Below, piece after piece: positions 1 through 11,877 of a stretch of 64,000 nt of DNA (positions within the stretch are counted from its first letter, which is position 1; each line of letters starts with the position of its first letter). This stretch comes from Lucifuga dentata (lineage: Eukaryota > Chordata > Actinopteri > Ophidiiformes > Bythitidae). The position numbers were made by a program, and so were the translations under genes. The stretch spans positions 130,268 through 194,267 of the forward strand of contig VXCM01000243.1 in assembly GCA_014773175.1 (NCBI GenBank), in the 5' to 3' direction. Below the pieces are notes generated by a model, which ran no database searches, was not told the DNA's origin, and saw only the letters and a program-made list of their open reading frames with translations.

Positions 1-545
1 GGATGATTGTGCATGCTTGAGCCCAATATATACAATCCACACACACTTTACATTACTGACAGCCATTTCTCAACTTTTAGCGGTAAATTTCAGAATATTT
101 TTCCTACCTTCCAGACTGCCATTGGTTTGAGTTTGTTCCAGAATTCTTAAAATCAATTTGTAGAGACCTGAAACACGTTTGAGATTAGTAATCCATCACA
201 GCAAGCAACATGTCTATTAGGGTTTTTTTTTTGTCAAAGTAACTTTATTTAATCAATCCAACGTGGAGCTGCATGTCAGACAATGTATGTCTCCGCCAGG
301 GAAAATAGTCCCAGGAGAGGACAGCTTTTACCAAGACATTAAAACAACCATGCCTTTTGCAATCGTGTATAAGTGTTAGAAGGCAAAACATTGGATTTTA
401 AACATGAACATTTGATTTTGAAAGATTCGGGGATTTGGGAAAAATAACAGGGAAACTAAAATACAGTTTTGGAAATTGGCTAATGTAGTGTAATATGTAT
501 GCGAGTTGTACTGTGTTTATTGGACTCAATCGCCGATATGGTCCT
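1..545. mobile_element. MITE-like repeat copy 1 (left end cut by window)
   Basis: Noncoding repeat in an armc3 intron. Its left part (CATGCTTGAGCC, then TTTTTCCTACCTTCCAGAC at about 101-118) matches the reverse complement of the right end of the complete copy at 36982-37541. Its right part (about 360-545) matches the copy at 26155-26357, including a shared stretch around AAAATACAGTTTT and the end ATGGTCCTTTAAAA. The complete copy has long terminal inverted repeats and no coding capacity, so this is probably a non-autonomous DNA transposon. The superfamily is not assigned because no clear target-site duplication is visible. Confidence 0.6.
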
Positions 546-694
546 TTAAAAGCAAACACCACTCAGCTGGAGACTGACGAGAAAAGATGTGGCTGAAAAA
601 TGACCTCAAAGGCAAAAGAAGAGATGAGGAGAATGAAAGAAAGATCAGATGAGGAAGAGAGGATGGCGCCGGGTCGTAGCGAAGTTGGCCGCAC

Positions 695-2061
695 CTTGAA
701 GAGCAGCGCCCTGTGGCTGTAGATCCCCTTAGAGATGGCACCCACAGGAACAACGTTGGATTGCAGCTTAAACTTGAGCTCGCTGAGGTGCAGCTCCCAC
801 AGGAATTCATGCAGCTTCTCCATCTCCACTGCTCCACCCATGGCTTCACTCACCAGCCTGACAGCCAGACACGCACATGAGCGCCATTACACTATTAAAA
901 GAGTTTCTGTTCCACCCAGAAATCATCAGCATCTGAAATGTGCTTTATTTCATCACCTGGCCAACGCGGAATACTGCTGCTGTTCATCTTTCAGCTGGAG
1001 AACACATTCAGCAGCCTCCTTAACGAGAACCTGCAGCGAGACGTCATCCGCCATCTTCCATGGTTGCTCTGTAGCAGGCGCAGGCTGGGCCTCATCTTTC
1101 TGTTTGTCATCCTCCTTCTTCTTGACTTTGCTGCACAGATTGACACAGAAAATTAAAAAAGGAAGCGTCTTAAAAAATAGGGAGACAAATACAACATATG
1201 TATTCAGTATTTTGTTCTTAATCCCAGTGTTAAACAGCATGCTTTCTTACGAATGTGCTGCAAATGGTGATGAATGTGTGACGAGGTTGCAAATAAATTA
1301 GATTAGCTAAATAAGATATAAGACACACACACACATACACACACCTTAGTTTCCTGTGGCTGTGGCTTGCTTTGCTGTTTGCAGGGCTGGTGTCTGTCTC
1401 TGCTAAGCTTTCCAGCCTCTCCTCTGGTGGATCTGCTGTAATTCTGCTGCAGGGACACAGTTCAGTGGTTTATGTCACTGACAAAGTGATATTATTCTGT
1501 TTTTATTGTTGCATCCTAATAAATTCAAATAGAAAGGAATTATCTTATCTCTCAGTGGCAAAAGATTTGCAAGACTAAAAAGGAAGGATTGGAACAAACG
1601 CCCTGTGAGCCAAGATGCTGCTATATCTACCGACTCTTCACAGTATTACTACATATCCTACACATACTAGAATGTACCTACCTCTGCCAAATGTTAAAGT
1701 TTCTGTTGCACTCGAATGTATCATTCCAAGCTCCAAAATTTCCATTAACTTTTTTTCTTAGCCTTGTAAACATACAGACAGAATTTGCAATCAAGTCTCC
1801 TGTCTGATGGCAGAATTTCTGGATGCAAACACACGTTGGTCTTTGTCTTACAAATTGACCACATTTTATGAAAATCCAGAGGCTTTGAGAGATCCTAATG
1901 CAGACAAATGAATAGGAGAAAACGATTAATCTCCTTCATAGAAGTAATTAGACATATTTAGGATACACTACATGTATTTGGAAAGGATATAATTTATTAT
2001 TAAGAGAATAAACAAACCCTGAATTCATTTCAAACATTTTTTTTTTTTTTTTTNAGGATGT

Positions 2062-2105
<44 letters not shown>

Positions 2106-3107
2106 CAAGTGTGCGTATGCATGCTAAAGGGGCACATGATGGAAGGGGAGAGGACGTGAGGTACTCTGAGGGGGTAATGCTCCTTTTTGGCAAAGTTCAC
2201 CTAAATTCATCACAGTGTTCAGAGCTTGTGGGAGTCTGTGTGTGTGTTCGTGGGTGTGTGTGTGTCTGGCTTTGTCAGTATTTATCCATATAATACTCTG
2301 CTATTTTTGACTACCTCTTCATGAGTGTGTATGTGTGTGCGCTGGCTTGCACATGCTTGCTGCTTTGTGTGTAAGTTCAAAAGTCCATTAGTCTAAAACA
2401 CAAAGACTTCGGGTGTCGCCAACTTAAAACATGGCATCATTTACCCTGTGGGGCCATGCTATCGGGGTACATTGAAGGCGAGAGGAAGGGAAGGAAANGG
2501 GGGGGGGGGGGGTGAGAAGAAAAGACAGGATTGGAGCAGAGAAGGGGAGGCTTAAGATAATCTACCAACCACAATAAAAGAGTAAATCATCCATCCATGC
2601 TTGTTTTTTTTTTTTTCCAAATCCCTGCACAGGCTGCAAGGAACTAGATTTTAAGAGTAGATTAGTNTTGTTTTTTTTTTTTTCCAAATCCCTGCACAGG
2701 CTGCAAGGAACTAGATTTTAAGAGTAGATTAGTAGAAAACCATCAGTCTCAGCCTTCACCAAAACCTATACGGCTTCTTCACTTAATTCCCCATCATATG
2801 TAATTGATTATGAGGAATGTATTGTATCTATGTGGCAAAGCTCTATTTTTGCTAAACATATATAATCTGATGCTGTAATCTTACTGCGTTGCTGTATTAA
2901 CAGCTATAATGGGCCGCTGCTGGTTGACTGGCTGCTTGGAAAATTCCTCTAAAGTCAGAATCCTCTGACCTGCACGAGCCTGAGACAGAGAGAGTTACAG
3001 TCACATTGGTGAAACAGATCATAGCTCATAATTCATGCCTCTTTTTTTTCTTCCAGTTTTCTTAGCATTGCTTAAAGTGACTAAAACATAGATGCAGTAA
3101 TATACAA

Positions 3108-3139
<32 letters not shown>

Positions 3140-4987
3140 CTGTCCAGCATCATAGAAACCATCACTTATGATATCGGTGGAGGCCAGACGGCCTGTCAGG
3201 CTGTATTTGACAGACAGGTTGGAGTTCAGCAGGTTGATCATGGCCAATTGGCTGAATCTGCTCCGACGACTCACTGACTGGTTAATTTCCTGAAGCGTTT
3301 CCAGAGCTCTGAGGCATACATGAACACAACACACATATTAATACACACACAAAATCAATGATCACTGTAAAAGTGCACACACTCTGATAAACATGCACAC
3401 ATTCTGTATGGACACAAATAATACTATCCTTTACTACCATCTAGTGGCTACCTATGAGATGTGATTTTCAAACAATATGTTGATGTCGGTGTTGTTTGGA
3501 TGTCGCAGTTTAGTAGAAAATTATGCCAATTTGCTTACTTGTTATTAAGTATAGAATGTCCTGGTTATCTGTCATCTGCATGTCTCACCCAAATTTGCAC
3601 ATCTCCACTGAGGTGGGTTCATCACTGGCGCACACACTGACTGCCAAGCATGCACTGAGACACACCTCCTTGTGACTGGAGTGCAGTAAACTGACCAAAG
3701 GGTAAAGGCCTCCAGCACTTCGTAACTATGTAGGACAGAGGTTCATGTTAAGGTGCTCAGATAAAGCATTTATCATAGATTTTGTGTGTATATGTATATA
3801 TATAAAGGACATTGGCTTTAAATTTGTTGTGATACAAGAATAAAAACAAGGCTCTTGTTAAAGCCATTTTGTAAAAGTTTGCAACACTTATTTTATAGTC
3901 TTAGCCATTTTGGTGTTTTACTTATCACAAACTCAAAGTAGATATTAATGTTATTGAAAGTAATATTCCATGTTGTTGTCATGATATTTCAGACATCACA
4001 CACACCTACCTCTGCCCTAGCATCTGCATCACAGGCCAGCGCTGCTAGGCACTGCGTGGTGTTGATCAGGACCTGTGTATGTGTTGATGTAAGAGGCTCC
4101 ACTAGGTTCTGCATGACTGCATGTGATAAGATGCTGCAGCGGAGGACTTCCTGTGCTGCCATGTTGCCAAGCGTGGCAGCAGCATGGGCCACTGTCTCAG
4201 GAACGCTGTCATGGAGCATCTGGACAAGGATCTCATGACCTCCTGCCTCGTGCACTATACTGACAATCGCCAGAGATATGATGGGATATTTATATTTAAA
4301 CCTTCAGCAACTACAGAGCTACGTCACACACGCATATGATGTGTGTGTAAGATATGTGTCATGGATCTGATCTGCACAGAACAACTAAAAAAACATTACT
4401 CCCACTACTGACAGAGACCCAAAGATGTAAAAAAAAAAAAAAAAAAGGGGGGGAATAATAAATGAAGAAGAGAGGGAATAGTATATGGAAGGATATGAAA
4501 TAAATGGTATTGTCATCTAGAGAAGTGGAGGAGACAGTAATATAGAAATATGGAGTCTGACATTGAGAGCTGATGGGTACAGGGAAAATTTATCTGGGAA
4601 TAAAGAGATGCAGAATGAAGAGGAGAGGGGAGAGGTAAAGGGATATTTAGTGAGGGAGAACTGGGGAAGACAGTTGAAGGAAGAAGTGAAAAGAAAGGCA
4701 TAGAGTTCCATTTTAAAATACTACATTCTATTTTAGAGATGCAAGCTTATTATTCCAATACTTTTGTGACACTCCACAAAGCTAAAATTTATTTAAATTA
4801 TTTTGTGTAGTTTTACAGAAAAAGCACGGTTAAGATACAGAAAAGGTGATTTTGTCTGTTAACATGTACTATTCTAACTAATGGCTCATTAAAGAGCCTT
4901 GTAGGGTTGTATTTCTTCAAATCATCTATTGTTTTGTACACACAAAAATAAGATATGCTTGTGCATATAAATGCATTGGTGAGAAAG

Positions 4988-5021
<34 letters not shown>

Positions 5022-8000
5022 TGGNGGTAGGTTATTGGGTTGTCCATCACTCACGTGGCGTTGAGCTGGTTGGTGTGTGTGAGGTTAGAGAGCGCGTGTA
5101 TTACTGCTTCTCTCAGCAACAAACATTCACTGCTCAGCAACTGCACCAATGCTGGGATCACATCTGAAACACGCAGAAACCAAACTCATTTACACTTCAT
5201 TGCTCGTTGTGGGTGTGTTCATTTTATGGTGGCTGTGTGAGTGTGTGTGTGTCTAACCCAGGCCTCTGAAGCTTTCCTTGCTGGCTTGCTGAAGGCTCAT
5301 AGCAGCCACAGCATGGCAGGCAGCCATCTTCACGCTGGCATCCGCCACAGACAGAAGCTCTACCAAAGCCCTCTCCACTTCCTGGTCATGAAGCAGCTTG
5401 TAGTTCTCAGCTACGCTCACAGGCATGCACATGCAAATGGACACATACATACACGTTGCTATGATTTCCAAAAGACGAGGCTAAACTATTATCTCATTGT
5501 CTTTCACTCTGCTTACAGCTCTCAGCCACCCTGGCGATGCACTCGACAGCGTTGGACTGGATTTCGGGAACAGTGGGGGTGAGAACAAACTTCATCAGCT
5601 TGCTCAGTCCTCCTCCTTGGTGGATCAGGTAAAGACACTCGCTGTCACTCACACAATTAGAAACCACCTGTAAGGCCGCATGATGAAGGTCAACAAAGTC
5701 CTGTCATAGAAAGGCAGATGGGGGCAGAGGAGGAGGAAGAGGAGGAGGCGGAGGAAGACACAGACTTTGACTTCACTTTTAATTGACACCAGTGAGCAGA
5801 CCAAAGATCATGTACATATGAGCATGTAACCACAAAAGTATTTACTCTCTGTTTCATGAGACACACACGTGTACACACACACACACACACACACATCCCT
5901 GCCTTATTGTTAAGGATGTCCATGAGCTTCTCAAAGCCCTGCTCTTCCCTGAAGGTGGTGCGTGTGTCCTTGTCAGTGGTGATATTCTCCAGTGTTTTCA
6001 AAGTCAACTGCTGAATAACAGGGAAGTCTGACTTCAACAGGTCCAAGAGTGGAGGGATCCCACCCATCTCATGCACCACCACACGGCACGGGTAGTCCTT
6101 TACACACACACACACACACACACAGTGGAATATTTTATATTCTACTATTAATAGTGGAATATTAATAAAAAAAAAAAAAAAAATATTTTTTTATTTTTTG
6201 CATATAAAAAAATATATACTAACTCAAATTCACCGATCCAAAGGAAAAAAAAAATCTTATATATATGTTTGAAACACACAATCAGGCTTATCTAGTGAAT
6301 TTTGAGATACTGACCAATTTCCAAAATATATATTGTGTTTATATATGGAGTCATTGCACAAATCCTTTAAATGGACATTTATAATCTGTTGAGGACATGC
6401 CATCCCTGTGCTAATCTGTGAATCAAACTAATTACTATATTATTGTTGTATTTTATGTATAAGTTATAATATATGGGAGACATAATTTTAAAAATATCTG
6501 TAAAATTATTAATTTCTATCATGTTTGGTGTCATAAAATGGGCTCACGCTATCAAGCACTGTAAACCACTGGGATTTTGGTGATTTAAATAGCATAAAAT
6601 ACTTTGTAATAGCTTTGAGTCACCTGAACGAGGTTGAAGATGACCTCCAGTGAGTTCTTCTTGACATCTGGGTCCGAGCTGGACAGGAGCTGGATTAGAG
6701 GTGGCAAGCCCTTGTTGTCAAAGATCTGAACCTTACAGACAAAATCCACCGAGAGAGAGGCCAGGCACATTGTCGCAAACTCATGGACAACTGTATCTTC
6801 TTGAGAAGGGAAAATTCATATGGAAAAAACAGGAGTTCATTAAAGGTGAACACAGTACAGAAAATATATGCAGCTACAATCAAACACAAATGCTTGATCA
6901 TCACTGCATGACAAACATTTTTAGTATGTATGCACATGGGCAAAAGCTTTGTTTTACTGCAGGTAGTATAGGTACAGGACAGGACCATTCATCTAACAAT
7001 CAAAACTGTAGCTCACCTTCAGGTGACAGTTTGTCAATGATGGATGGAATGACATCTGTGTTTTTCAGAGCATCCCTTACATCATCTTTCAATGAAAACA
7101 GAAGCAAATGTAAGTAAAAAGAAAACTTCTGGCCAGTTAACCAATCAGTAATTCAGTAAGCCGACTATCAATCATCAAAAGAGTGAACTCATAAAACCAA
7201 TAAGAAATATAACTTGATTGATAAATAGATCTTCAGGCAGTTATATGTCAGCCAGCCAACCGGACACATTAGTTATTTAGGAAGCCACACAAACTGAACA
7301 GCATTGGTGACGTATGCCATCTAACACACTGTTGGCGGCCATGATGCCCAGGACCATAAAGGCACTGCGTCTGACCATCTTGTTGCTGTGACTGATGAGC
7401 TGACAGAGAGGTTCCAGCGCCTCCAGTCCCAGCAGAGCAGCTTTGTTCTCATCTCCTGACAACAGGGGGACACAGTGAGCAGACATATGTAGCAAGACTT
7501 CAAATAGACCTCAGTGCATGTACGCATGTATGCATTTCTTGTGTGGTAAAGTACTGTAAGAGAACATTGCATTGTGATGGAATATTAAAGCAAGCTGTAC
7601 ACATGCAGCTCAAGGACAGAAGTGGCTGTAATTCTATGTGGTATCATCTTTTATATATGATTTATGCGTGCAAGTTACTCCTAATGTACAACTGTGTTAT
7701 GACAGCAGAATACCAATGGATCACAAGCTGGATTTAACAAAAATATATTTAGAAAACATCTTCATGAATATCTTGTACTGAATGGACAGGTTTATGCAGC
7801 AGTTTGAAACCATTCAGATATTTAGTGTAAATTCTGCAGTAAATGTGATGAAAAATATATGGAGCTCAACCACCTAAAGCCTTGTTAATGTGCTTTTATT
7901 AAATGCACTGAAGTTGAAAAGGAATATGTATTAAGAACACCAGGTTACCCATAAAAGGGAAATGTGCTTAGCTGCTATTTTATAGTCCAATACTTCCTTA

Positions 8001-8751
8001 GAAAAAGGAAAAAGTCTCAAAGAGAATGAAAAAAGCATAAATACATAGGAAGGTGTAGGTATAAATATGCCATCACAATTTCTGCAAGACAAACATGAAG
8101 GTCATAATTATTGACTGCGCAGTTTCCTACTTAAATGTGAACCCAATAATTTTGGAGTTTTAAAATAAAAAGGACCTAAAGGGTAGTGCATTCATACATT
8201 TGTTGAAAGAACACAGAGTTCTTATCTAATGGAAAAAAAACTGCCTTAAGTGCCTTAACATTTTGAGGACTTTTATGTTTACAGAAAAATACAGTTTTGC
8301 AGAAAATAGAGTGAAAACAAGAAAATAAAATGAGAGTTGTTTGGGCAAGACGATTATGCTTTTCAACTACAGCACTGATCACATAATAATGTACAGAACG
8401 GTTAGTAATGGGTACCTTTCTCTGCAAATTTATAAATTGCCTCACAGGCTTTGATTAGGACGTCCTCCTCTGGGGAACTCAATAGGAGCACCACTGTGGC
8501 TGGGGCTTTGCTCTCAATAGGCAGTGGATCAAACTGTGGGGACACAGACAAGCCTTTTTCATCAAGTTTGTCCCCATTTACAGGCTGCTGCATTTGTTTC
8601 AAGGAAACAGGGGAAAAATGACCATCAAAGACTGTATTTGACGTTATAGCCTTGAATAGAATAGAATAGAATAATTTATTGTCCACCAGTATCAATTTCT
8701 TACCGTTTCCTTGCCTCGAGTTTCATCCTCCTTCTTCACTTTCTTTCCCAT
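695..8751 (-). CDS. armc3: Armadillo repeat-containing protein 3, 3' part missing
   Basis: Sixteen coding exons read right to left: 8751-8704, 8533-8416, 7455-7330, 7085-7017, 6799-6624, 6097-5903, 5700-5517, 5410-5258, 5163-5055, 4259-4010, 3725-3589, 3308-3140, 2979-2885, 1446-1345, 1130-957, 857-695. All phases agree, giving 756 codons with no stop. The start is the ATG at 8751 (MGKKVKKEDETRGKET), matching the basic vertebrate N-terminus. Repeated armadillo helices follow, such as VQIFDNKGLPPLIQLLSS and GGIPPLLDLLKS. After a Lys/Glu-rich linker, the last exon gives FLWELHLSELKFKLQSNV, the start of the EDR1/CTR1-like domain of the ARMC3 family. Human ARMC3 is 872 residues; the final ~70 lie left of the window. 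The family acts in sperm flagella and motile cilia. One donor (intron 6) appears to be GC. An RFX X-box candidate lies upstream at 9069. Confidence 0.93.
2064..2104. repeat. (GT)n then (GC)n microsatellite
   Basis: About 18 GT units run into GCGCGC. It is a dinucleotide repeat inside armc3 intron 13, next to an N-marked poly-T join at 2054. Confidence 0.9.
2601..2733. repeat. Exact 66-nt tandem duplication around a single N
   Basis: Bases 2601-2666 and 2668-2733 are identical, including a 13-T run, and are separated only by N at 2667. The identity together with the N gap indicates two overlapping contig ends that were joined without being merged, rather than a biological duplication. Confidence 0.85.
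3112..3139. repeat. (CA)n microsatellite at the armc3 exon 12 donor
   Basis: The repeat abuts exon 12. On the minus strand the exon ends GGACAG and the intron opens directly with GTGTGTGTG, so the 5' splice site is the first unit of the repeat. Confidence 0.85.
4992..5025. repeat. (GT)n microsatellite with N join
   Basis: A GT run ends in TTGG, then N at 5025, then GGTAGG. It lies about 30 nt beyond the armc3 exon 9 donor at 5055. Confidence 0.85.
5873..5902. repeat. (CA)n tract at the armc3 exon 6 donor
   Basis: A CA repeat (5873-5894) lies just past the end of exon 6 (5903). On the minus strand the boundary reads AACAATAAG then GCAGGG then a GT repeat. The only position that joins cleanly to exon 7 as in human ARMC3 uses a GC donor at 5902-5901. 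Confidence 0.8.
6102..6124. repeat. (CA)n microsatellite next to the armc3 exon 6 acceptor
   Basis: On the minus strand a TG run leads directly to GTAAAG and then GACTACCC of exon 6. The TG repeat takes the place of the usual pyrimidine tract. Confidence 0.8.
6126..6623. other. armc3 intron 5, AT-rich, no feature seen
   Basis: AT-rich intron with poly-A and TATATA stretches. No coding, RNA or recognisable repeat signal was found. Confidence 0.6.
7500..8400. other. armc3 intron 2, no feature seen
   Basis: AT-rich intron between coding exons 3 and 2. Short open frames occur on both strands, but none resembles a known protein or carries splice context. Confidence 0.6.
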
Positions 8752-9068
8752 TTTATAACCTGTATTTTAGCAAAACGTTTCCTGGTCAAGGATTAATAAA
8801 GCGAGAGCTAAACTACAAAGCTAACCTCACACAGCTAACGACAGCCTGGCTAAGCTATCGTGGCTATATGCAACAAATGTCTCTTACGAAGAAAAAAAAA
8901 AAAAAAAANAAAAAAAAAAAAAAAAACTACACAAATTTCCACACCACCATTTCGTATTTTCACATTGGCTTACCTATTTTCCAAAATATAGGCCTAACTC
9001 GGGGTTTTAGTGAGTCATGAGAAACCAGACCGTAATGTCAGCGTTTTGGGAAGGCAGGTTGACATTAC
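8752..9068 (-). promoter_or_regulatory. armc3 5' leader and proximal promoter
   Basis: This is the region directly upstream of the armc3 ATG on the minus strand. It contains several GCTAAC/GTTAGC-type motifs typical of fish CpG promoters and a poly-A/N join at 8909. The transcription start cannot be placed from sequence alone. Confidence 0.4.
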
Positions 9069-9081
9069 GTCGCTAGGCAAC
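9069..9081. promoter_or_regulatory. Candidate RFX X-box of armc3
   Basis: The sequence GTCGCT-A-GGCAAC has one perfect RGYAAC half-site (GGCAAC) and a left half two changes from GTTGCC, with a 1-nt spacer. It lies about 320 nt upstream of the armc3 start codon. RFX factors bind X-boxes at cilium genes, and ARMC3 is a motile-cilium/flagellum gene. This is a motif match only. Confidence 0.45.
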
Positions 9082-9099
9082 GGGTGCCACGTGGGCTGA

Positions 9100-10880
9100 A
9101 TGAGAAGGAATTGAATAGTTGTGATGAATAGTTAACCAGTTTATTGCTACAGTAGCCCACATAGACCATGCTTTAAATTGTGAATTTGTTATTACTTACA
9201 ATAACAAATTAATCATGCCACTATAGTTTCACACAATCACAAGTCTAATCAGGACCAAGAGCAAAGTCTGCAGAACTGATTACATGGCATTCATCCCTTC
9301 CTGGGATTGTTTACTGACCCACTAACAATGAAATATAATCACTTTTCTGAAAACTGGTAAATTATCTATGATGATGAATGGAGAAAAAAGTGGAATGTGT
9401 ATGTGTGTGCCCATGTGGGTTTCCTGTGCAGGCCATTTCCAAACAGTATTAAGGGAAGTGTGCTGCTGTGAAGAATGAGTCATAAACCAAATGAGCTCCA
9501 CATCAGCACACTGAGGTACTGACACAGCAAAGTGTCAATAGAAAAACTCAGAGCCAGAAACCCAAATGACCTCTAAACACATTGCCTCTGCTGCTGTGGG
9601 ATATTATCACTCAGTCATCCCACAGCCTCCCTGCTACGACTCTCACATTAATCTACAACAGAGAAAAGTGACGATTGGAGATGGGGATGATCAAGTTATG
9701 CTGCTAATGCATTATTACTCAAGATGTCTCAAAGTGAGCAAAGGCAAACACGCACACCTCAAAATTTAAAGCTAACATGTAATGAATACAAGTATAAAGT
9801 TAATACTAATCTGAATTTGCAAATACATGCCACAGACTGTAGGGTGATATAAAAAGTGAGCTGAAAAAGAAAAGAAATATAGCCTCAGATCAGTGGAGGG
9901 ATGTGGCTGGAATCTGTAGCATCCTGATATTTATAATCTACCTGACTGTTACTGTTAAACTCAATATATTAGAAATAAGCTTTGGATTGCACACTATCAC
10001 AAATCCAGTGTTAACTTGATCAAATTGGAAGTATGTTACAAAGTAGATACACTGTGCTGTAGGGCCCAGGTGGTCCCCTGTTTGATCCCAAGTTGATTTT
10101 CTCATCACAAATAATAGTAAATTTAATGTATTGTTTCTTTTAATTGTGTACAATTTTAATTCTTTTAATTGTATTTTGGTATCCTGCATATGGCTTTATA
10201 TAACTGCCTTCGTTTACTAACATTTGTATTATATATTTTAATCATTTATCAAGGATAGTGCACATTCATTAACATTAATTAATGAATAAAGATGTCAAAG
10301 TTGACTAATTTTCACCTGCAGTCTCAATTGCCAAAATGTTAAATAGCTCTGCCTGCAAATTCATCAGAGTTATTATCCTGAAGCTGAAAAACCTGTAGTG
10401 AAGATGGGCTGTTTGTACAGTGCTGCAGGTAGAAGTGGGATGTGGTTTTCTACTTGTAGCTCTCAGGTATCTCTCAGGTAGGTGGGGGAGATCGACACAG
10501 AGAGATAGAAGAGACAGAAACAAGGAGAGAAATGATAGAATACAAGACAGTGATAGCAGCATTAATAAATCTCAATGTCATGAGCTTTGTCTGATCTGAT
10601 GTCCTCCACGTTCTCTTGTAAAGTATTTACAAGGCACCCCGCTCCCTATCCACCTCAACTGAACCTCCCTCTTAATTTATTTTATTATTATATGTAATTT
10701 TGTTTCAAAATTGTGTAAAATAGTTTTAATAATGTAGTAATTGTCTTTAATTGAAGAAATAACATTTTGTTTTATTAGTAGTGCCGTAATGATTAATAAT
10801 AGAGATGTAAAAGCATTATTTTATTGTATTTCTAATGTTGTTATGTTAAAAGCCCAAGTTCTATTGCAAAGAAAGACAGA
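9100..10880. other. armc3-pip4k2a intergenic DNA
   Basis: AT-rich intergenic sequence between two divergently transcribed genes. No open frame with family resemblance, RNA gene or classified repeat was recognised. Any conserved enhancers would need alignment to other fish. Confidence 0.5.
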
Positions 10881-10889
10881 TGTGGCAGT

Positions 10890-11877
10890 GCAAAATCTCG
10901 CCTCGGGCACTATCAAAACCAGGGCCGGCCCAGGCTGCAGCGAATCAGAGCAGGAGACACTGCAGGCTGTCACTTCCCCCTCGTCCAGCTGTCATTTGAC
11001 AGCCAGCACACATGAACCTCGTTGCTGCGGACAGAAGTTACCGCCCGTTGATTTTACGCCTAAACAGCTGCTCCACTGGCGTGTAAATGCAAACCGGACA
11101 TGTTCACATGGCAGGTTACATCCCTGTCATCTGCATGGACTGACCACATGCGCGCGTAGGAGGGCTGAACTGCTGCTAGTTGCGAGCTGCTAATGGTTAG
11201 CTAGCTAGCTTGCAGGCTTCGGTTAGCTAGCTGGTGAACTCAGCCAGCTTCTGCTTTGTGCAGTCAGTTAGCACACGGTGCATAGCTGGCTCTCTGAAGG
11301 ACGGAGGGACTAACGTTAGCTGATAGCCAGGAGTATTCATTTTATCTTTCTGCGCAGTTATCGTGTCATTTGAATATTTTAAGGCTGCACGGCAACTTGA
11401 TTTTTATTTAACACGGTGCCTCACTTTGTAATATCCCTGTTTATGCGTTTCCTTCATTTTACGAAAATCATCGTTGACGTTGGCTAACTAGCAAGGTGGC
11501 TAGGCGGCTATGCTAACGCCACCTCAGTGAGAGCTCATTGCAGGGGTGCGGAGGGCTCCAGGAAGGGAGAGGTGACTGACGATGTGGGATGAAAGAAGTG
11601 GTGGGCTGCTAGGCGAAGACAAGAAGCAATATTAGCTTAAGCACAAAGCATTTTTCTCATTTAAGTTCTTGTCGAGATAGGGCCATAGCGTAAGCAAAGC
11701 TGCGGGAACGTTGGACTAAGAAAATAATTGGGGCACTTTAATTTATGAGGAGGCTAAATGAATAGCCTTGCTATTCACTGAGTCGTGAGCTGGTGGCAAC
11801 TGTGCCAGCTTCGAGAGAAGACGCTCTTGTCAAGATTATCGCACAGACTGCAATAACCAGCTAATTTACGTAAAAAA
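10890..11877 (+). promoter_or_regulatory. pip4k2a promoter and 5' leader
   Basis: Base composition shifts to GC- and CpG-richer sequence from about 10.9 kb, with GTTAGCTAGCTAGC and CTAACGTTAGCTG motifs often found in teleost promoters. The stretch ends at the pip4k2a ATG (11878), whose context is AAAAAAATGG. I could not fix the start site or decide whether the leader is spliced. Confidence 0.5.

Larger units (their letters stand above)
1581..2884. other. armc3 intron 13, repeats and assembly joins
   Basis: No exon is recognised between coding exons 14 and 13. The stretch holds a poly-T/N join at 2054, a (GT)n/(GC)n microsatellite, a poly-G/N join at 2498, and an exact 66-nt duplication around an N at 2667. 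A small lineage-specific exon cannot be excluded, because human ARMC3 has a longer Ser-rich linker here. Confidence 0.5.

Noticed and set aside
735..1301. 188-codon plus-strand frame
   Set aside because: It spans armc3 exons and introns in antisense and has a low-complexity composition; the minus-strand exons explain the constraint.
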